Below, piece after piece: positions 1-8,515 of a stretch of 64,000 nucleotides of DNA. Positions within the stretch are counted from its first letter, which is position 1. Each line of letters begins with the position of its first letter. The DNA comes from Lachnospiraceae bacterium XBD2001. GTDB taxonomy: Bacteria; Bacillota; Clostridia; Lachnospirales; Lachnospiraceae. The notes under the pieces were generated by a model. It was not told the DNA's origin and ran no database searches. It worked only from the letters and a program-made list of their open reading frames with translations. Position numbers and translations under genes: made by a program. Location of the stretch: NCBI GenBank assembly GCA_900116395.1, contig FPAN01000006.1:124001-188000 (forward strand), in the 5' to 3' direction.

Positions 1-987
1 GATATCGGAATTGATTTAGGAACTGCCAGCATTCTGGTATATTTACGTGGCAAGGGCGTTGTCCTTAAGGAGCCGTCTGTTGTCGCATTTGATCGTGATA
101 CCAATAAGATTCGTGCCATCGGTGAAGAGGCTCGCTTGATGCTTGGTCGTACACCGGGCAACATCGTAGCTGTTCGTCCGCTTCGTCAGGGTGTTATTTC
201 TGATTACACCGTTACGGAGAAGATGATTAAGTACTTCATCCAGAAGGCTCTTGGTAAGAAGAGCTATCGTAAGCCGCGCATCAGCGTATGCGTACCAAGT
301 GGTGTTACTGAAGTTGAGAAGCGTGCCGTTGAGGATGCAGCTTATGCAGCAGGCGCACGTGAAGTATTTATTATTGAAGAGCCAATCGCAGCTGCAATCG
401 GTGCAGGCATCGATATTAGTAAGCCATGCGGTAATATGATTGTTGATATCGGTGGTGGTACCGCAGATATCGCTGTTATCTCTCTTGGTGGTTCTGTTGT
501 CAGCACCTCTATTAAGATTGCCGGTGATGACTTCGACGAGGCATTGGTTCGTTACATGCGTAAGAAGCATAACCTCTTAATCGGTGAGCGTACCGCAGAG
601 GATATGAAGATTAACATCGGAACCTGCTTCCCATTGCCACAGCCGGAGACCATGAATGTTCGTGGCCGTAACTTAGTAACCGGTTTGCCGAAGACCATTG
701 AGGTATCTTCTGAGGAGACCGAGGAGGCCCTTCGTGAGCCGACTTCCCAGATTGTAGAAGCTGTTCACAGCGTATTAGAGAAGACTCCGCCGGAATTGGC
801 AGCCGATGTTGCTGACCGTGGAATCGTATTGACCGGTGGTGGTGCATTACTTCGCGGCTTGGAAGAGCTGATGGAGGATCGTACCGGAATCAATACCATT
901 ACTGCAGAAGAAGCAATGACTTGTGTAGCAATCGGTACCGGTAAGTATGTAGAATTTATGGCCGGAGATCGTTCCGGAATGGAATAA
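1..987 (+). CDS. mreB: MreB/Mbl family rod-shape actin homologue (5' partial)
   Basis: Bacterial actin that polymerises under the membrane and guides cell-wall elongation. The reading frame is open from base 1, so only a few N-terminal residues are missing; 328 residues remain. The phosphate-1 loop DLGTAS is at the very start, the phosphate-2 loop DIGGGTADIAV lies around residues 149-159 and the adenosine motif GIVLTGGGALLRG around 274-286. The order MreB-family gene, then two flagellar rod genes, matches Bacillus mbl-flhO-flhP, so an Mbl-type paralogue is likely, but sequence alone does not separate MreB from Mbl here. An intrinsic terminator follows at once, so the flagellar genes are probably transcribed separately. 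Confidence 0.95.
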   Translation, partial: DIGIDLGTASILVYLRGKGVVLKEPSVVAFDRDTNKIRAIGEEARLMLGRTPGNIVAVRPLRQGVISDYTVTEKMIKYFIQKALGKKSYRKPRISVCVPSGVTEVEKRAVEDAAYAAGAREVFIIEEPIAAAIGAGIDISKPCGNMIVDIGGGTADIAVISLGGSVVSTSIKIAGDDFDEALVRYMRKKHNLLIGERTAEDMKINIGTCFPLPQPETMNVRGRNLVTGLPKTIEVSSEETEEALREPTSQIVEAVHSVLEKTPPELAADVADRGIVLTGGGALLRGLEELMEDRTGINTITAEEAMTCVAIGTGKYVEFMAGDRSGME

Positions 988-996
988 GATACAATA

Positions 997-1028
997 AGAT
1001 GCCTGATGGAATTCAGGCATCTTTTTTT
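997..1028 (+). terminator. Rho-independent terminator after mreB
   Basis: A perfect 10-bp stem (997-1006 with 1013-1022) has a 6-nt loop and is followed by a T run. It separates mreB from the flagellar genes. Confidence 0.9.
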
Positions 1029-1039
1029 ATAAAAAGTGT

Positions 1040-1066
1040 TAAGAATTGTAAAGAAATATCCGATAT
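1040..1066 (+). promoter_or_regulatory. Sigma-D/sigma-28-like flagellar promoter
   Basis: TAAG at 1040-1043, a 15-nt spacer and TCCGATAT at 1059-1066 closely match the Bacillus sigma-D consensus TAAA-N15-GCCGATAT (one mismatch in each box). It sits 43 bp upstream of flgF, between a terminator and the flagellar genes. Family knowledge plus position support it; no sigma factor gene is in the window. Confidence 0.65.
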
Positions 1067-1109
1067 CTACTCTGAAGAATATTTCTGACCTTTTTTACAG
1101 GAGGCTTAC

Positions 1110-1910
1110 ATGGTAAAAGGACTCTATACCGCTTTTACTGGAATGATACAAGAACAGCGCAGATTGGATGTGCTCTCCAATAATTTGGCGAACGCAACCA
1201 CCATCGGCTACAAGAAGGAAGGTGCAACTTCTGTTGCTTTTGCGGATGAGTTGGCACTTCGTATCAAGGATACGTCCGTTGCAATGATGCCGCAGCGCTT
1301 GGGTAATATTAATCTTGGCGTGAAGGTAGGAGAACTGTATACCGATTATACCCAGGGAAGCCTTCGTATGACTGATGAAGCCAGTGATTTGGCTATCGCA
1401 GGCAATGGCTTTTTTGCCATTGAATATACAGACAAGCAGGGAAATACTTCCATCAAGTATACACGTAACGGAGAGTTCACCGTGGACAATCTCGGTTACA
1501 TGCGTACCAGCGATGGAGATTACTTATTGAACCAGGCCGGTGCAACCAATTCTACTACCGGTCAGGGAAGTTGGGTTCGTGTAGACCCGTTACAGAAATA
1601 CACCATTGATTCACAGGGAAATATCTTCCAGAACAATGTAATCGTCGGACAGGTCGGTGTTGTAGACATTGAAGACTACAATTATCTGGCGAAGTACGGC
1701 GAGAACCTCTATGATCTGGTAGATGGTGGCAATGTAATCGCAAGTGACGCTTCCGTGGAGCAAGGATGCTTAGAAGCCTCGAACGTTAATGTAGTGGACG
1801 AAATGGTTTCCATGATTACCATCCAGAGAGCCTACGAAGCAGGTCAGAAGATGATTCAGACCGAGGATAGCACTCTCGAAATGGCAGTCAGCCAGGTTGG
1901 CCGTGTATAA
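1110..1910 (+). CDS. flgF: Flagellar basal-body rod protein FlgF (FlhO-like)
   Basis: Rod component of the flagellar basal body, exported by the flagellar type III system. The protein has 266 residues. The N-terminal rod signature LSNNLANATTIGYKK lies at about residues 22-36, the central motif DLAIAGNGFFAIE at about 93-105, and the C-terminal helix ASNVNVVDEMVSMITIQRAYEAGQK completes the flg_bb_rod/FlgG fold. The start ATG has an AGGAGG site 5 nt upstream. It is followed after 17 bp by flgG and then a rod-binding protein, forming a three-gene unit behind a sigma-D-like promoter. FlgF and FlgG are similar; this copy is assigned FlgF because it is first and lacks the longer FlgG middle region. 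Confidence 0.9.
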   Translation: MVKGLYTAFTGMIQEQRRLDVLSNNLANATTIGYKKEGATSVAFADELALRIKDTSVAMMPQRLGNINLGVKVGELYTDYTQGSLRMTDEASDLAIAGNGFFAIEYTDKQGNTSIKYTRNGEFTVDNLGYMRTSDGDYLLNQAGATNSTTGQGSWVRVDPLQKYTIDSQGNIFQNNVIVGQVGVVDIEDYNYLAKYGENLYDLVDGGNVIASDASVEQGCLEASNVNVVDEMVSMITIQRAYEAGQKMIQTEDSTLEMAVSQVGRV

Positions 1911-1927
1911 GAGAGGAGAGCATTCTT

Positions 1928-2758
1928 ATGGTTAGATCATTATGGACCGCAGCAAGCGGCATGAGAGCAGAGCAGGTTAGTATGGATACGTTGTCCAATA
2001 ATATTGCTAACGTAAACACCACCGGTTACAAAGCCCAGGATACACAGTTCAAGTCTCTTTTGTATCAGACACTCCAGGAGAAAACAACAACCGCCAACGG
2101 TGACCCGAAGCCGACCGAAGCACAGGTGGGGCTTGGAACTCGTGTGGCTTCTTTGAAGGCCAACTTTGCACCTGGTGCACAGCTTGCCAGCAACAATAAG
2201 ATGGCACTTTTTATTTCCAATACAGTTACCGCTAGCTTCTTCGCAGTCAGCGGACAGGATGGAGAGACCTACTATACCCGTGACGGTAACTTGGGATGGA
2301 CCTTAGATAATACCGGAGCTAGAATCCTTACCAATTCCAGTGGTAATCCGATTCTCTCTACTACCGGACAGCGTATTACCCTTCCGGCAGGTGCAGGAGC
2401 AGACGGAGCAACCGTAGGACAGGATGGTTCTGTAGCATACCGTAATGCGGAAGGTGTAACAGTTCCTACCGGACAGACCATTGGCCTCTTCCAGTTTGCA
2501 AACCCGGTTGGTCTTGCCAAGGTGTCCAACAACCTCTATGAGGCAACGGACGCATCCGGAGCAGCAATTAACGAGGCAACCACCAATCTTGCAGTAACCC
2601 GAAGCTCTATTGCGCAGGGATACTTGGAAGGCAGTAACGTAAACATCGCGGACGAGATGGTTACCATGATTATTACCCAGCGTGCCTATGAGTTGAACTC
2701 TAAGGCTATCACCACTTCAGACAGTATGTTGGATACCGCCAACAACCTGAAGAGATAG
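1928..2758 (+). CDS. flgG: Flagellar distal rod protein FlgG (FlhP-like)
   Basis: Distal rod protein that joins the MS-ring rod to the hook. It has 276 residues with the N-terminal signature LSNNIANVNTTGYKA at about residues 23-37 and the C-terminal GSNVNIADEMVTMIITQRAYELNSKAI helix typical of FlgG. Where the family normally reads DLAI.G.GFF, this protein reads MALFISNTVTASFFAV (around residues 95-110), so the motif is altered and slightly longer while the frame stays intact. It lies 17 bp after flgF with a GAGGAGAG site and is followed 9 bp later by the rod-binding gene. Confidence 0.9.
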   Translation: MVRSLWTAASGMRAEQVSMDTLSNNIANVNTTGYKAQDTQFKSLLYQTLQEKTTTANGDPKPTEAQVGLGTRVASLKANFAPGAQLASNNKMALFISNTVTASFFAVSGQDGETYYTRDGNLGWTLDNTGARILTNSSGNPILSTTGQRITLPAGAGADGATVGQDGSVAYRNAEGVTVPTGQTIGLFQFANPVGLAKVSNNLYEATDASGAAINEATTNLAVTRSSIAQGYLEGSNVNIADEMVTMIITQRAYELNSKAITTSDSMLDTANNLKR

Positions 2759-2767
2759 GAGTAGCCT

Positions 2768-3181
2768 ATGGCAGCAATTGATGGTTTTTCTTCTGCATAT
2801 TTGGATAACATTAAGATGCAGCAAGAGTTGCAACGCTCTCAGGCTTCCAGTGCGAAGACCAAGGGTGCATTGAACGGATTGTCAAATCAGCCGACCGAGG
2901 AAGAACTGACCGATGCGGTGAAGTCCTTCGAATCTTACTTCGTAGAGCAGATGCTCAAAGAGATGAAGAAGTCCGTGGATGCCATTAACGGAGATAAGGA
3001 CAAGGATCCTTTCGTATCTTCCACGGTGGATTACTTCATGGACAGTACCATCCAGACCCTTGCAGCACAGATGGTAGAGGACTATGGCTCTTCCTTCACC
3101 GATACCATGGTGGAGCAGCTGAAGCGGAATTACAATATTCCGGAGACGAAGAGTACTTCGGATGTGACAGAGCAGTCATAA
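2768..3181 (+). CDS. FlgJ-N-like flagellar rod-binding protein
   Basis: A 137-residue protein resembling the rod-binding domain of FlgJ (PF10135), without the muramidase domain of enterobacterial FlgJ. The stretch FESYFVEQMLKEMKKS (about residues 57-72), followed by a later conserved helix (MDSTIQTLAAQMVEDYG), is the recognisable core. It probably caps or chaperones rod assembly. It is the third gene of the flgF-flgG unit, 9 bp after flgG, with a GGAG site, and ends at an intrinsic terminator. A single-domain form is usual in Clostridia. Confidence 0.8.
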   Translation: MAAIDGFSSAYLDNIKMQQELQRSQASSAKTKGALNGLSNQPTEEELTDAVKSFESYFVEQMLKEMKKSVDAINGDKDKDPFVSSTVDYFMDSTIQTLAAQMVEDYGSSFTDTMVEQLKRNYNIPETKSTSDVTEQS

Positions 3182-3197
3182 CATACAGAATATACAA

Positions 3198-3228
3198 AGT
3201 CGCTTGCATTTTTGCAGGCGACTTTTTT
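3198..3228 (+). terminator. Rho-independent terminator of the flgFG unit
   Basis: An 11-bp stem with one G-T pair (3198-3208 with 3213-3223), a 4-nt loop, and a T run ending at 3228. Confidence 0.9.
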
Positions 3229-3248
3229 GCTTTTCAGAGGCTAGAGTA

Positions 3249-3257
3249 TGATATGAT
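3249..3257 (+). promoter_or_regulatory. Extended -10 promoter giving a leaderless recD2 transcript
   Basis: TGA-TATGAT at 3249-3257 is a TG-N extended -10. Counting seven bases on from its last base puts +1 at 3264, the A of the recD2 ATG. No Shine-Dalgarno sequence precedes that ATG, which fits a leaderless mRNA. Start-site mapping would decide. Confidence 0.5.
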
Positions 3258-3263
3258 AATCCC

Positions 3264-5522
3264 ATGGAAAAATTAAACGGATACATCGAACATATCATAT
3301 ATAAGAACGAAGAGAACGCTTATACCGTCCTGGTTGTAGTGCCGGAGGGACTGCTTCCGGAAGAAGTGGAAGAGCAGATGGATGACGCTAGCGCCATTAC
3401 CTGCGTGGGAATCTTTCCGGGAATTACGGAAGGGGTCAACGTGGAGATGGAAGGTGAGTACACCAATCACGTGAACTACGGCATGCAGTTCAAGATGAGC
3501 CGCTTCCACACCGTGGCACCGAAGGGCGAAGAGGAGATGAAGCGCTACCTTGGATCCGGTGCCATTAAGGGTATTGGACCGGCGCTGGCCATTCGTATTG
3601 TGAAGAAGTTCAAGGCAGATACCTTCCGCGTTATGGAAGAAGAGCCGGAACGTCTGGCAGAGGTAAAGGGCATCAGTGAGCGCATGGCTATGGATATCGC
3701 GGACCAGATGGTGGAGAAGCGGGACCTTCGGGAAGCCATGATGTTCCTGGCGCAATACGGCATTAACAATAACCTGTCGGTTAAAATCTACCAGGAATAT
3801 GGCCCGGACCTCTATAAGGTGGTAGAAGAGAATCCATATAAGATGGCGGAGGATATCCGTGGCATCGGATTCAAGATTGCAGATGAAATTGCAGCCAAGA
3901 TTGGCATTCGTACGGATTCGGAATTCCGAGTACGCAGCGGACTGCTCTACGTACTGCTCCAGGCAACCCAGAACGGACATACCTATCTTCCGAAGGATGA
4001 ACTCTTGGACGAAGGTATGGAATTGCTTCGGGTTGACCGGGACTATCTGGAAGCAAATCTGATGAACATGGCCATTGATAAAAAAGTGGTCATCAAGGGA
4101 GAGGCGGTCTACGCCTATAGCTTCTACCATATGGAGTCGGCGACGGCACAACTTTTGGTGCAGTTGGATGATGATTATCAGGCGCCGGATATTATGGTAG
4201 ACGCGGCCATTACGGCTATTGAGAAGGAAGAGGATATGGAGCTGGAAGAGCGCCAGCGGAAGGCGGTACACGGTGCAGTGCAGCATGGCGTCTTCATCCT
4301 GACCGGTGGACCGGGAACCGGTAAGACCACCACCATTCGCGCCATTATCAAGTACTTCGAACGGGAAGGCAAAGATATCTTCCTGGCTGCCCCAACCGGA
4401 CGTGCAGCCAAGCGGATGAGCGAGGCGACGGGATATGAAGCCCGCACCATTCACCGTATGCTGGAGGTTAACGGTAAGGTGGGAGAAGAAAGCGAGGACG
4501 CCAGTGAAGAGGTATCCTTCTTCCAACGTAATGAGCAGAACCCATTGGAGACTGACGTCATCATCATCGACGAGGTTTCCATGGTGGATATTACCTTAAT
4601 GTATGCCCTGCTTCGTGCCGTAGCCAGCGGAACCAGATTGATTCTGGTAGGAGATGTGAACCAGCTGCCCAGCGTGGGGCCGGGTAATGTACTACGGGAC
4701 ATCATCCTCTCGGAGCGATTTTCTGTGGTGCGTTTGGAGAAGATTTTCCGCCAGGCAACCCAGAGTGATATTGTTATGAACGCCCATAAGATTCAGCGTG
4801 GCGAACCGGTGACCTTGGATAATAAGAGCAAGGATTTCTTTTTCATGCAGCGACCGGACGCGGATCATATCATCTCGGTAGTGATTAAGCTGGTACAGGA
4901 AAATATGCCAAAATACGTTCATGCCACGCCGAACGATATTCAGGTCCTAACACCGACGAGGAAAGGACTCTTAGGCGTAGAGCGATTGAATAAGATTCTC
5001 CAGCAGTACCTTAACCCGCCGGCAGACGGTAAGAAGGAAAGGGAATTCGGCGAGCGCATCTTCCGTGAAGGCGATAAGGTGATGCAGATTAAGAATAACT
5101 ACCAGATTGAGTGGGAAATTCAGGGAAAATATCGCATCCCTGTGGATAAAGGTACCGGCGTCTTCAATGGCGATATGGGAATCGTTCGGGAAATTAACGA
5201 TTACACCAGTTCCATGTGGATTGAATATGATGAAGGTAAGATGGTGGAGTACCCCTACAAGCAGGTAGATGAGTTAGAACATGCCTATGCAATCACCATC
5301 CATAAGTCCCAGGGTAGTGAATATCCGGCAGTGGTAATTCCTTTGTTGCCGGGGCCGCAGATGCTGATGAATCGGAACTTAATCTATACTGCCATTACCC
5401 GAGCAAAGCAGTGCTGCGTGCTGGTGGGAGATCCTACGGTGTTTGAGAACATGATTCGAAACACCAACCAGGCCAGACGGTATTCCGGCTTGTGTGAGCG
5501 GCTGAATCCGACGGTTGAGTAG
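3264..5522 (+). CDS. recD2: RecD2 family ATP-dependent 5'-3' DNA helicase
   Basis: SF1B helicase acting in replication and repair without RecBC. The protein has 752 residues. An N-terminal OB-like region is followed by helix-hairpin-helix segments (for example GSGAIKGIGPALA near residue 95), then the motor: Walker A GGPGTGKTTT near 347-356, Walker B DEVSMVD near 433-439, and a UvrD-like C-terminal domain with the HKSQGSEYP motif. Length and order match Bacillus YrrC/RecD2. No Shine-Dalgarno site precedes the ATG; a promoter -10 lies 7 nt before it. A terminator shared with the convergent lipoprotein gene follows. Confidence 0.95.
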   Translation: MEKLNGYIEHIIYKNEENAYTVLVVVPEGLLPEEVEEQMDDASAITCVGIFPGITEGVNVEMEGEYTNHVNYGMQFKMSRFHTVAPKGEEEMKRYLGSGAIKGIGPALAIRIVKKFKADTFRVMEEEPERLAEVKGISERMAMDIADQMVEKRDLREAMMFLAQYGINNNLSVKIYQEYGPDLYKVVEENPYKMAEDIRGIGFKIADEIAAKIGIRTDSEFRVRSGLLYVLLQATQNGHTYLPKDELLDEGMELLRVDRDYLEANLMNMAIDKKVVIKGEAVYAYSFYHMESATAQLLVQLDDDYQAPDIMVDAAITAIEKEEDMELEERQRKAVHGAVQHGVFILTGGPGTGKTTTIRAIIKYFEREGKDIFLAAPTGRAAKRMSEATGYEARTIHRMLEVNGKVGEESEDASEEVSFFQRNEQNPLETDVIIIDEVSMVDITLMYALLRAVASGTRLILVGDVNQLPSVGPGNVLRDIILSERFSVVRLEKIFRQATQSDIVMNAHKIQRGEPVTLDNKSKDFFFMQRPDADHIISVVIKLVQENMPKYVHATPNDIQVLTPTRKGLLGVERLNKILQQYLNPPADGKKEREFGERIFREGDKVMQIKNNYQIEWEIQGKYRIPVDKGTGVFNGDMGIVREINDYTSSMWIEYDEGKMVEYPYKQVDELEHAYAITIHKSQGSEYPAVVIPLLPGPQMLMNRNLIYTAITRAKQCCVLVGDPTVFENMIRNTNQARRYSGLCERLNPTVE

Positions 5523-5557
5523 ATGGGGACAGCTGTCCATACTTATAGATAATAGAA

Positions 5558-5597
5558 AAGCATGACATCGGTGAATAACCGTTGTCATGCTTATTTT
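5558..5597. terminator. Bidirectional terminator between recD2 and the binding lipoprotein
   Basis: A perfect 10-bp stem (5558-5567 region with 5583-5592), with an inner CGGT/ACCG helix, has T-rich tails on both strands. The stem proper is AAGCATGACA with TGTCATGCTT. It lies between convergent genes. Confidence 0.85.
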
Positions 5598-7151
5598 TTA
5601 CTCTTCGGCGCTGGCAGTTACACGCTTGGTGTTGGTGCCCGGCACATAGGATTCTAAGTATTCATGGAATTCCTGGAAGGATTTCGGGAAGGTTCGCTCA
5701 AAAAGTTCTGCTATATCAGCGTTGTACAGCTTCACGTAATCTGCGCCGTCCGGTAATCCAACCTTAATCTCAGCAGGATCCTCGCCGCCAACTAAGATGC
5801 GGTATGCCTGCTTGCCTGCGCGATATCCCATATCGTATGGGTCGCTGTAGAAATTCACTAAGGTATATTGACCAATCTCTGCGTCGCCGCTGACGGTGGA
5901 AACACCGTGCTCGTTGGCGATATCGGTAATCTCTTCTACATCTTCTAAGAGAGAACTTCCTGCGGAAAAATAGAAGGCACTGCATTCGGATGCAGCCTGC
6001 TCAATAATCTCTTCCGTGGTGTTGCCGTTGTCATAGCTAATGATGCGGTTGGAATTATCACTCACCAGCTGTGCGGTAAGACTGTCTTCCGTAAGATCTT
6101 CCCGATTCTCTAATAAGAAATCAATCTGTTCTTCGGTGAAGTCCGGGAATGCTTCTTTTAATGTATCAGCATCGCACTCCTCATCTTCTAAAACCTTCAG
6201 CACCTCTGTGGCAACCTGGCGGTAAGATGCTTCCTTGTATCTGCCCCACTCTTCCGAAGTCTTGGCAGTACGTACACTGTCGTGAGACAACAGACCGGAG
6301 ATAATACTGGTCTGTCCGATGGAAGTGATGTTGGTGTTGGCGCCTTCCTTGCCGGAAGCCTTCACAACGTCCATTGGGGTGATAATGGAATCCTTGCGGC
6401 GAGGAGTCTCTTCCTCTTCGCTTTCGGTAGTTTCTTCGGATTCTTCTTCGGATTCTTCTACGTCTTCTTCGGCGGCAGCTTCCTTGGCAGCTAAGTCGGA
6501 AGAGAGTACCAGCTCGTATTCCTTCCAAGGAATGCCGGCCTGATTCAGATAACGCTCCAACAATTCATTCTGGTAGATGGCATCCGTATCACCTGCTACA
6601 TAGAGAAGTCCAACGGCATCCAGGGTAGGTGTTGCTTCAATCAAAAGAGACAACTGCTCGGCAATGGCCGGGAAAGCAGTAATACCGGTGACATTACGGC
6701 CGGTCAGGCGGTCCCAGGAGCCGGAGCTAATGATGTGTAAGGTGGTCTGGAAATCGTAAATGCCGGTAGCGACAATAGGAGTCTCCATGGTGGCGATGGA
6801 AGAGGACACCAAAGCGCTCTTGCCGTCTGCATAGATGAGATCCACGTTCTTGGCCAAGAAGTCGCGACAGATGCTCTCGCCGTCATGCTCCTCATCGATG
6901 GTCTCGGTCACCAGCTTCAGGTGGTCTTCGCCGATGGTATCATTCAGCGCATCCACAAAACCCTGTTGCATAGTGCTGTAGTATGTATTGTCGCCGGAAG
7001 CGATGACACCCACACGATAAGTGGTGGTGTCTTCCTCAGGCAACGGCTCGAAAGTGGTCGTTGGTGCCGAGGATTTGCCGCAGGCAACGAGGCCCAGACA
7101 CAGGCAGGTTGCCATGCTAATACCCAGCAACCGTGTTCTGATATTCTTCAT
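5598..7151 (-). CDS. Orphan ABC-type substrate-binding lipoprotein with a long acidic insertion
   Basis: Probable membrane-anchored binding protein of the TrpX/ABC_sub_bind type (PF04392). The start is taken at 7151, 23 codons inside the longest frame, because ATG there follows GGAGGAATTTTAAAT and begins a lipoprotein signal ending LGLVAC (Cys24). The N-terminal half (RVGVIASGDNTYYSTMQQGF) and the end (SDPYDMGYRAGKQAYRILVGGEDPAEIKV) resemble the binding protein at 48718. Between them, about residues 219-370 are extra: a run rich in Glu and Ser, then a helical region with no counterpart in the paralogue. No permease or ATPase gene is adjacent, so it may serve a transporter elsewhere or act as a sensor. 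Confidence 0.8.
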   Translation of the reverse strand: MKNIRTRLLGISMATCLCLGLVACGKSSAPTTTFEPLPEEDTTTYRVGVIASGDNTYYSTMQQGFVDALNDTIGEDHLKLVTETIDEEHDGESICRDFLAKNVDLIYADGKSALVSSSIATMETPIVATGIYDFQTTLHIISSGSWDRLTGRNVTGITAFPAIAEQLSLLIEATPTLDAVGLLYVAGDTDAIYQNELLERYLNQAGIPWKEYELVLSSDLAAKEAAAEEDVEESEEESEETTESEEEETPRRKDSIITPMDVVKASGKEGANTNITSIGQTSIISGLLSHDSVRTAKTSEEWGRYKEASYRQVATEVLKVLEDEECDADTLKEAFPDFTEEQIDFLLENREDLTEDSLTAQLVSDNSNRIISYDNGNTTEEIIEQAASECSAFYFSAGSSLLEDVEEITDIANEHGVSTVSGDAEIGQYTLVNFYSDPYDMGYRAGKQAYRILVGGEDPAEIKVGLPDGADYVKLYNADIAELFERTFPKSFQEFHEYLESYVPGTNTKRVTASAEE

Positions 7152-7340
7152 ATTTAAAATTCCTCCATGACTATAAAACCAGTCAAAGATGATTTTAGCC
7201 ACCATTTCCGGATTCGTCAACCGAGGGGGTCATGTGAAAAAGATGAAATTTTTATAAATTTCCCACCCATTTTTGGGGATAATTCGATGGAAAAATTAAG
7301 AAAAAGTTTATAAACTCCTATCTACTTGGGGAACGGACCT

Positions 7341-7349
7341 TGGTATAAT
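7341..7349 (+). promoter_or_regulatory. Extended -10 promoter giving a leaderless comF transcript
   Basis: TGG-TATAAT (7341-7349) is a consensus -10 with the TG-N extension. The predicted start site is 7356-7357 and the comF ATG begins at 7357, with no Shine-Dalgarno sequence between. No convincing -35 is visible. The rest of the 205-bp gap upstream shows nothing else. Confidence 0.55.
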
Positions 7350-7356
7350 AGCCGTT

Positions 7357-8082
7357 ATGAATGTATTAGGTGCTGTAAGAAATGTAGGAAAATTAATCTA
7401 TCCACCCCGGTGTATCGGATGCGACGAGGTGCTTGCGGAAGAGATGCGGGATAGTGGAATCTGTAAGGCGTGTCGACCGCTGATTCATCCGGTAAAAGAA
7501 CCGCTGTGCAAAAAATGCGGGAAACAAATCTATCATGGGGACCGGGCATATTGCATGGATTGCGACACAAGACCTCATGTCTATATGGAAGGCCGAGGTG
7601 TTTTTCTCTATGAAGGGCCTATGAAGCAAGCAATGTATCGGCTGAAATACGGCAATCGACGGGGCGTGGCAGAGGTCATCGCCCGGGAAGCCCTTCGCAA
7701 TCATGGAAGATGGATTGCATCGATTCAACCGGAGGCATTGGTGCCGGTTCCGATTCATCGCAACAAGCGGATCAAGCGTGGTTATAACCAGGCGGAGGTT
7801 ATGGCCCAAGCAATCTCACGTCAAACGGGAATTCCGGTGGTGCCACTGGTGGAAAGAACTGTGGATACCTTGCCTCAGAAAGAATTAACCCCTGAAAAAC
7901 GGGCTAAAAACTTGAAAAACGCTTTCAAAGTAGGGAAAAATGGTGTAAAATTTAAGAGAATTCTGATTATTGATGATATCTATACCACCGGAGCTACGGT
8001 GGATGCAATGGCCGGAATTCTGTTAGATCGGGGGATTGACGAGGTCTATTGTCTCTATGGATGCATAGGACAAGGCTACTAA
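7357..8082 (+). CDS. comF: ComF family phosphoribosyltransferase-like protein
   Basis: Homologue of Bacillus ComFC, linked to DNA uptake or processing of transforming DNA. It has 241 residues. The N-terminus carries paired cysteines (CIGC at 19-22, then CKAC, CKKC, CMDC), forming a zinc-ribbon-like region, and the C-terminus has the PRTase loop ILIIDDIYTTGAT near residues 203-215. The following gene, yvyF, is also next to comFC in Bacillus, but ComFA is absent here. The predicted mRNA start lies at the ATG, so translation may be leaderless. Confidence 0.9.
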   Translation: MNVLGAVRNVGKLIYPPRCIGCDEVLAEEMRDSGICKACRPLIHPVKEPLCKKCGKQIYHGDRAYCMDCDTRPHVYMEGRGVFLYEGPMKQAMYRLKYGNRRGVAEVIAREALRNHGRWIASIQPEALVPVPIHRNKRIKRGYNQAEVMAQAISRQTGIPVVPLVERTVDTLPQKELTPEKRAKNLKNAFKVGKNGVKFKRILIIDDIYTTGATVDAMAGILLDRGIDEVYCLYGCIGQGY

Positions 8083-8097
8083 AGGAGGTATAGGCAT

Positions 8098-8502
8098 ATG
8101 GAGGTTAAGAGCTGTAGGACCTGTAAACGACTTTTTAACTATGTGAGTGGACCACAGATTTGCCCTGCATGCAAGGACGAGCTTGAGAAGAAGTTCTATG
8201 AGGTTAAGGAGTACATCCGCGAGAACCCGAAACAGGGAATCAAGGAGATTGCGGAAGCAACCGGAACGACGACTCAGCAGTTACAGCAGTGGGTTCGTGA
8301 GGAACGTTTGGAGTTCTCTGCGGATTCGGATATCATGCTAACATGTGAGAGTTGTGGTGCGCCGATTCGTACGGGACGTTTCTGCGAGAAGTGCAAGAAC
8401 AACATGGCCAACAGCATGTCTGCATTATACGAGCACAAGCCAGAGCCGAAGCCGGAGAAGAAGAAGAGTGACGGAAACCACATGCGTTTCCAGAGATCAT
8501 AA
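8098..8502 (+). CDS. yvyF: Flagellar-operon zinc protein YvyF (TIGR03826-like)
   Basis: A 134-residue protein with two Cys4 zinc-binding modules: CRTC with CPAC near residues 6-24, and CESCGAP with CEKCKNN near 82-101. Between them is a helix-turn-helix-like segment (GIKEIAEATGTTTQQLQQWV). The C-terminus is charged and Pro-rich. It matches the flagellar-operon family represented by Bacillus YvyF, which lies next to comFC and before flgM. Here it is 15 bp after comF with a strong AAAGGAGG site, but flgM does not follow; a terminator does. Its role may be control of flagellar gene expression; this is inferred from family context. Confidence 0.8.
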   Translation: MEVKSCRTCKRLFNYVSGPQICPACKDELEKKFYEVKEYIRENPKQGIKEIAEATGTTTQQLQQWVREERLEFSADSDIMLTCESCGAPIRTGRFCEKCKNNMANSMSALYEHKPEPKPEKKKSDGNHMRFQRS

Positions 8503-8515
8503 CAATATAAAGGGG

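Noticed and set aside
3273-4526. A 417-codon frame on the minus strand opposite recD2
   Set aside because: It is a shadow of a well-supported RecD2 gene, has no ribosome binding site and no recognisable protein content.
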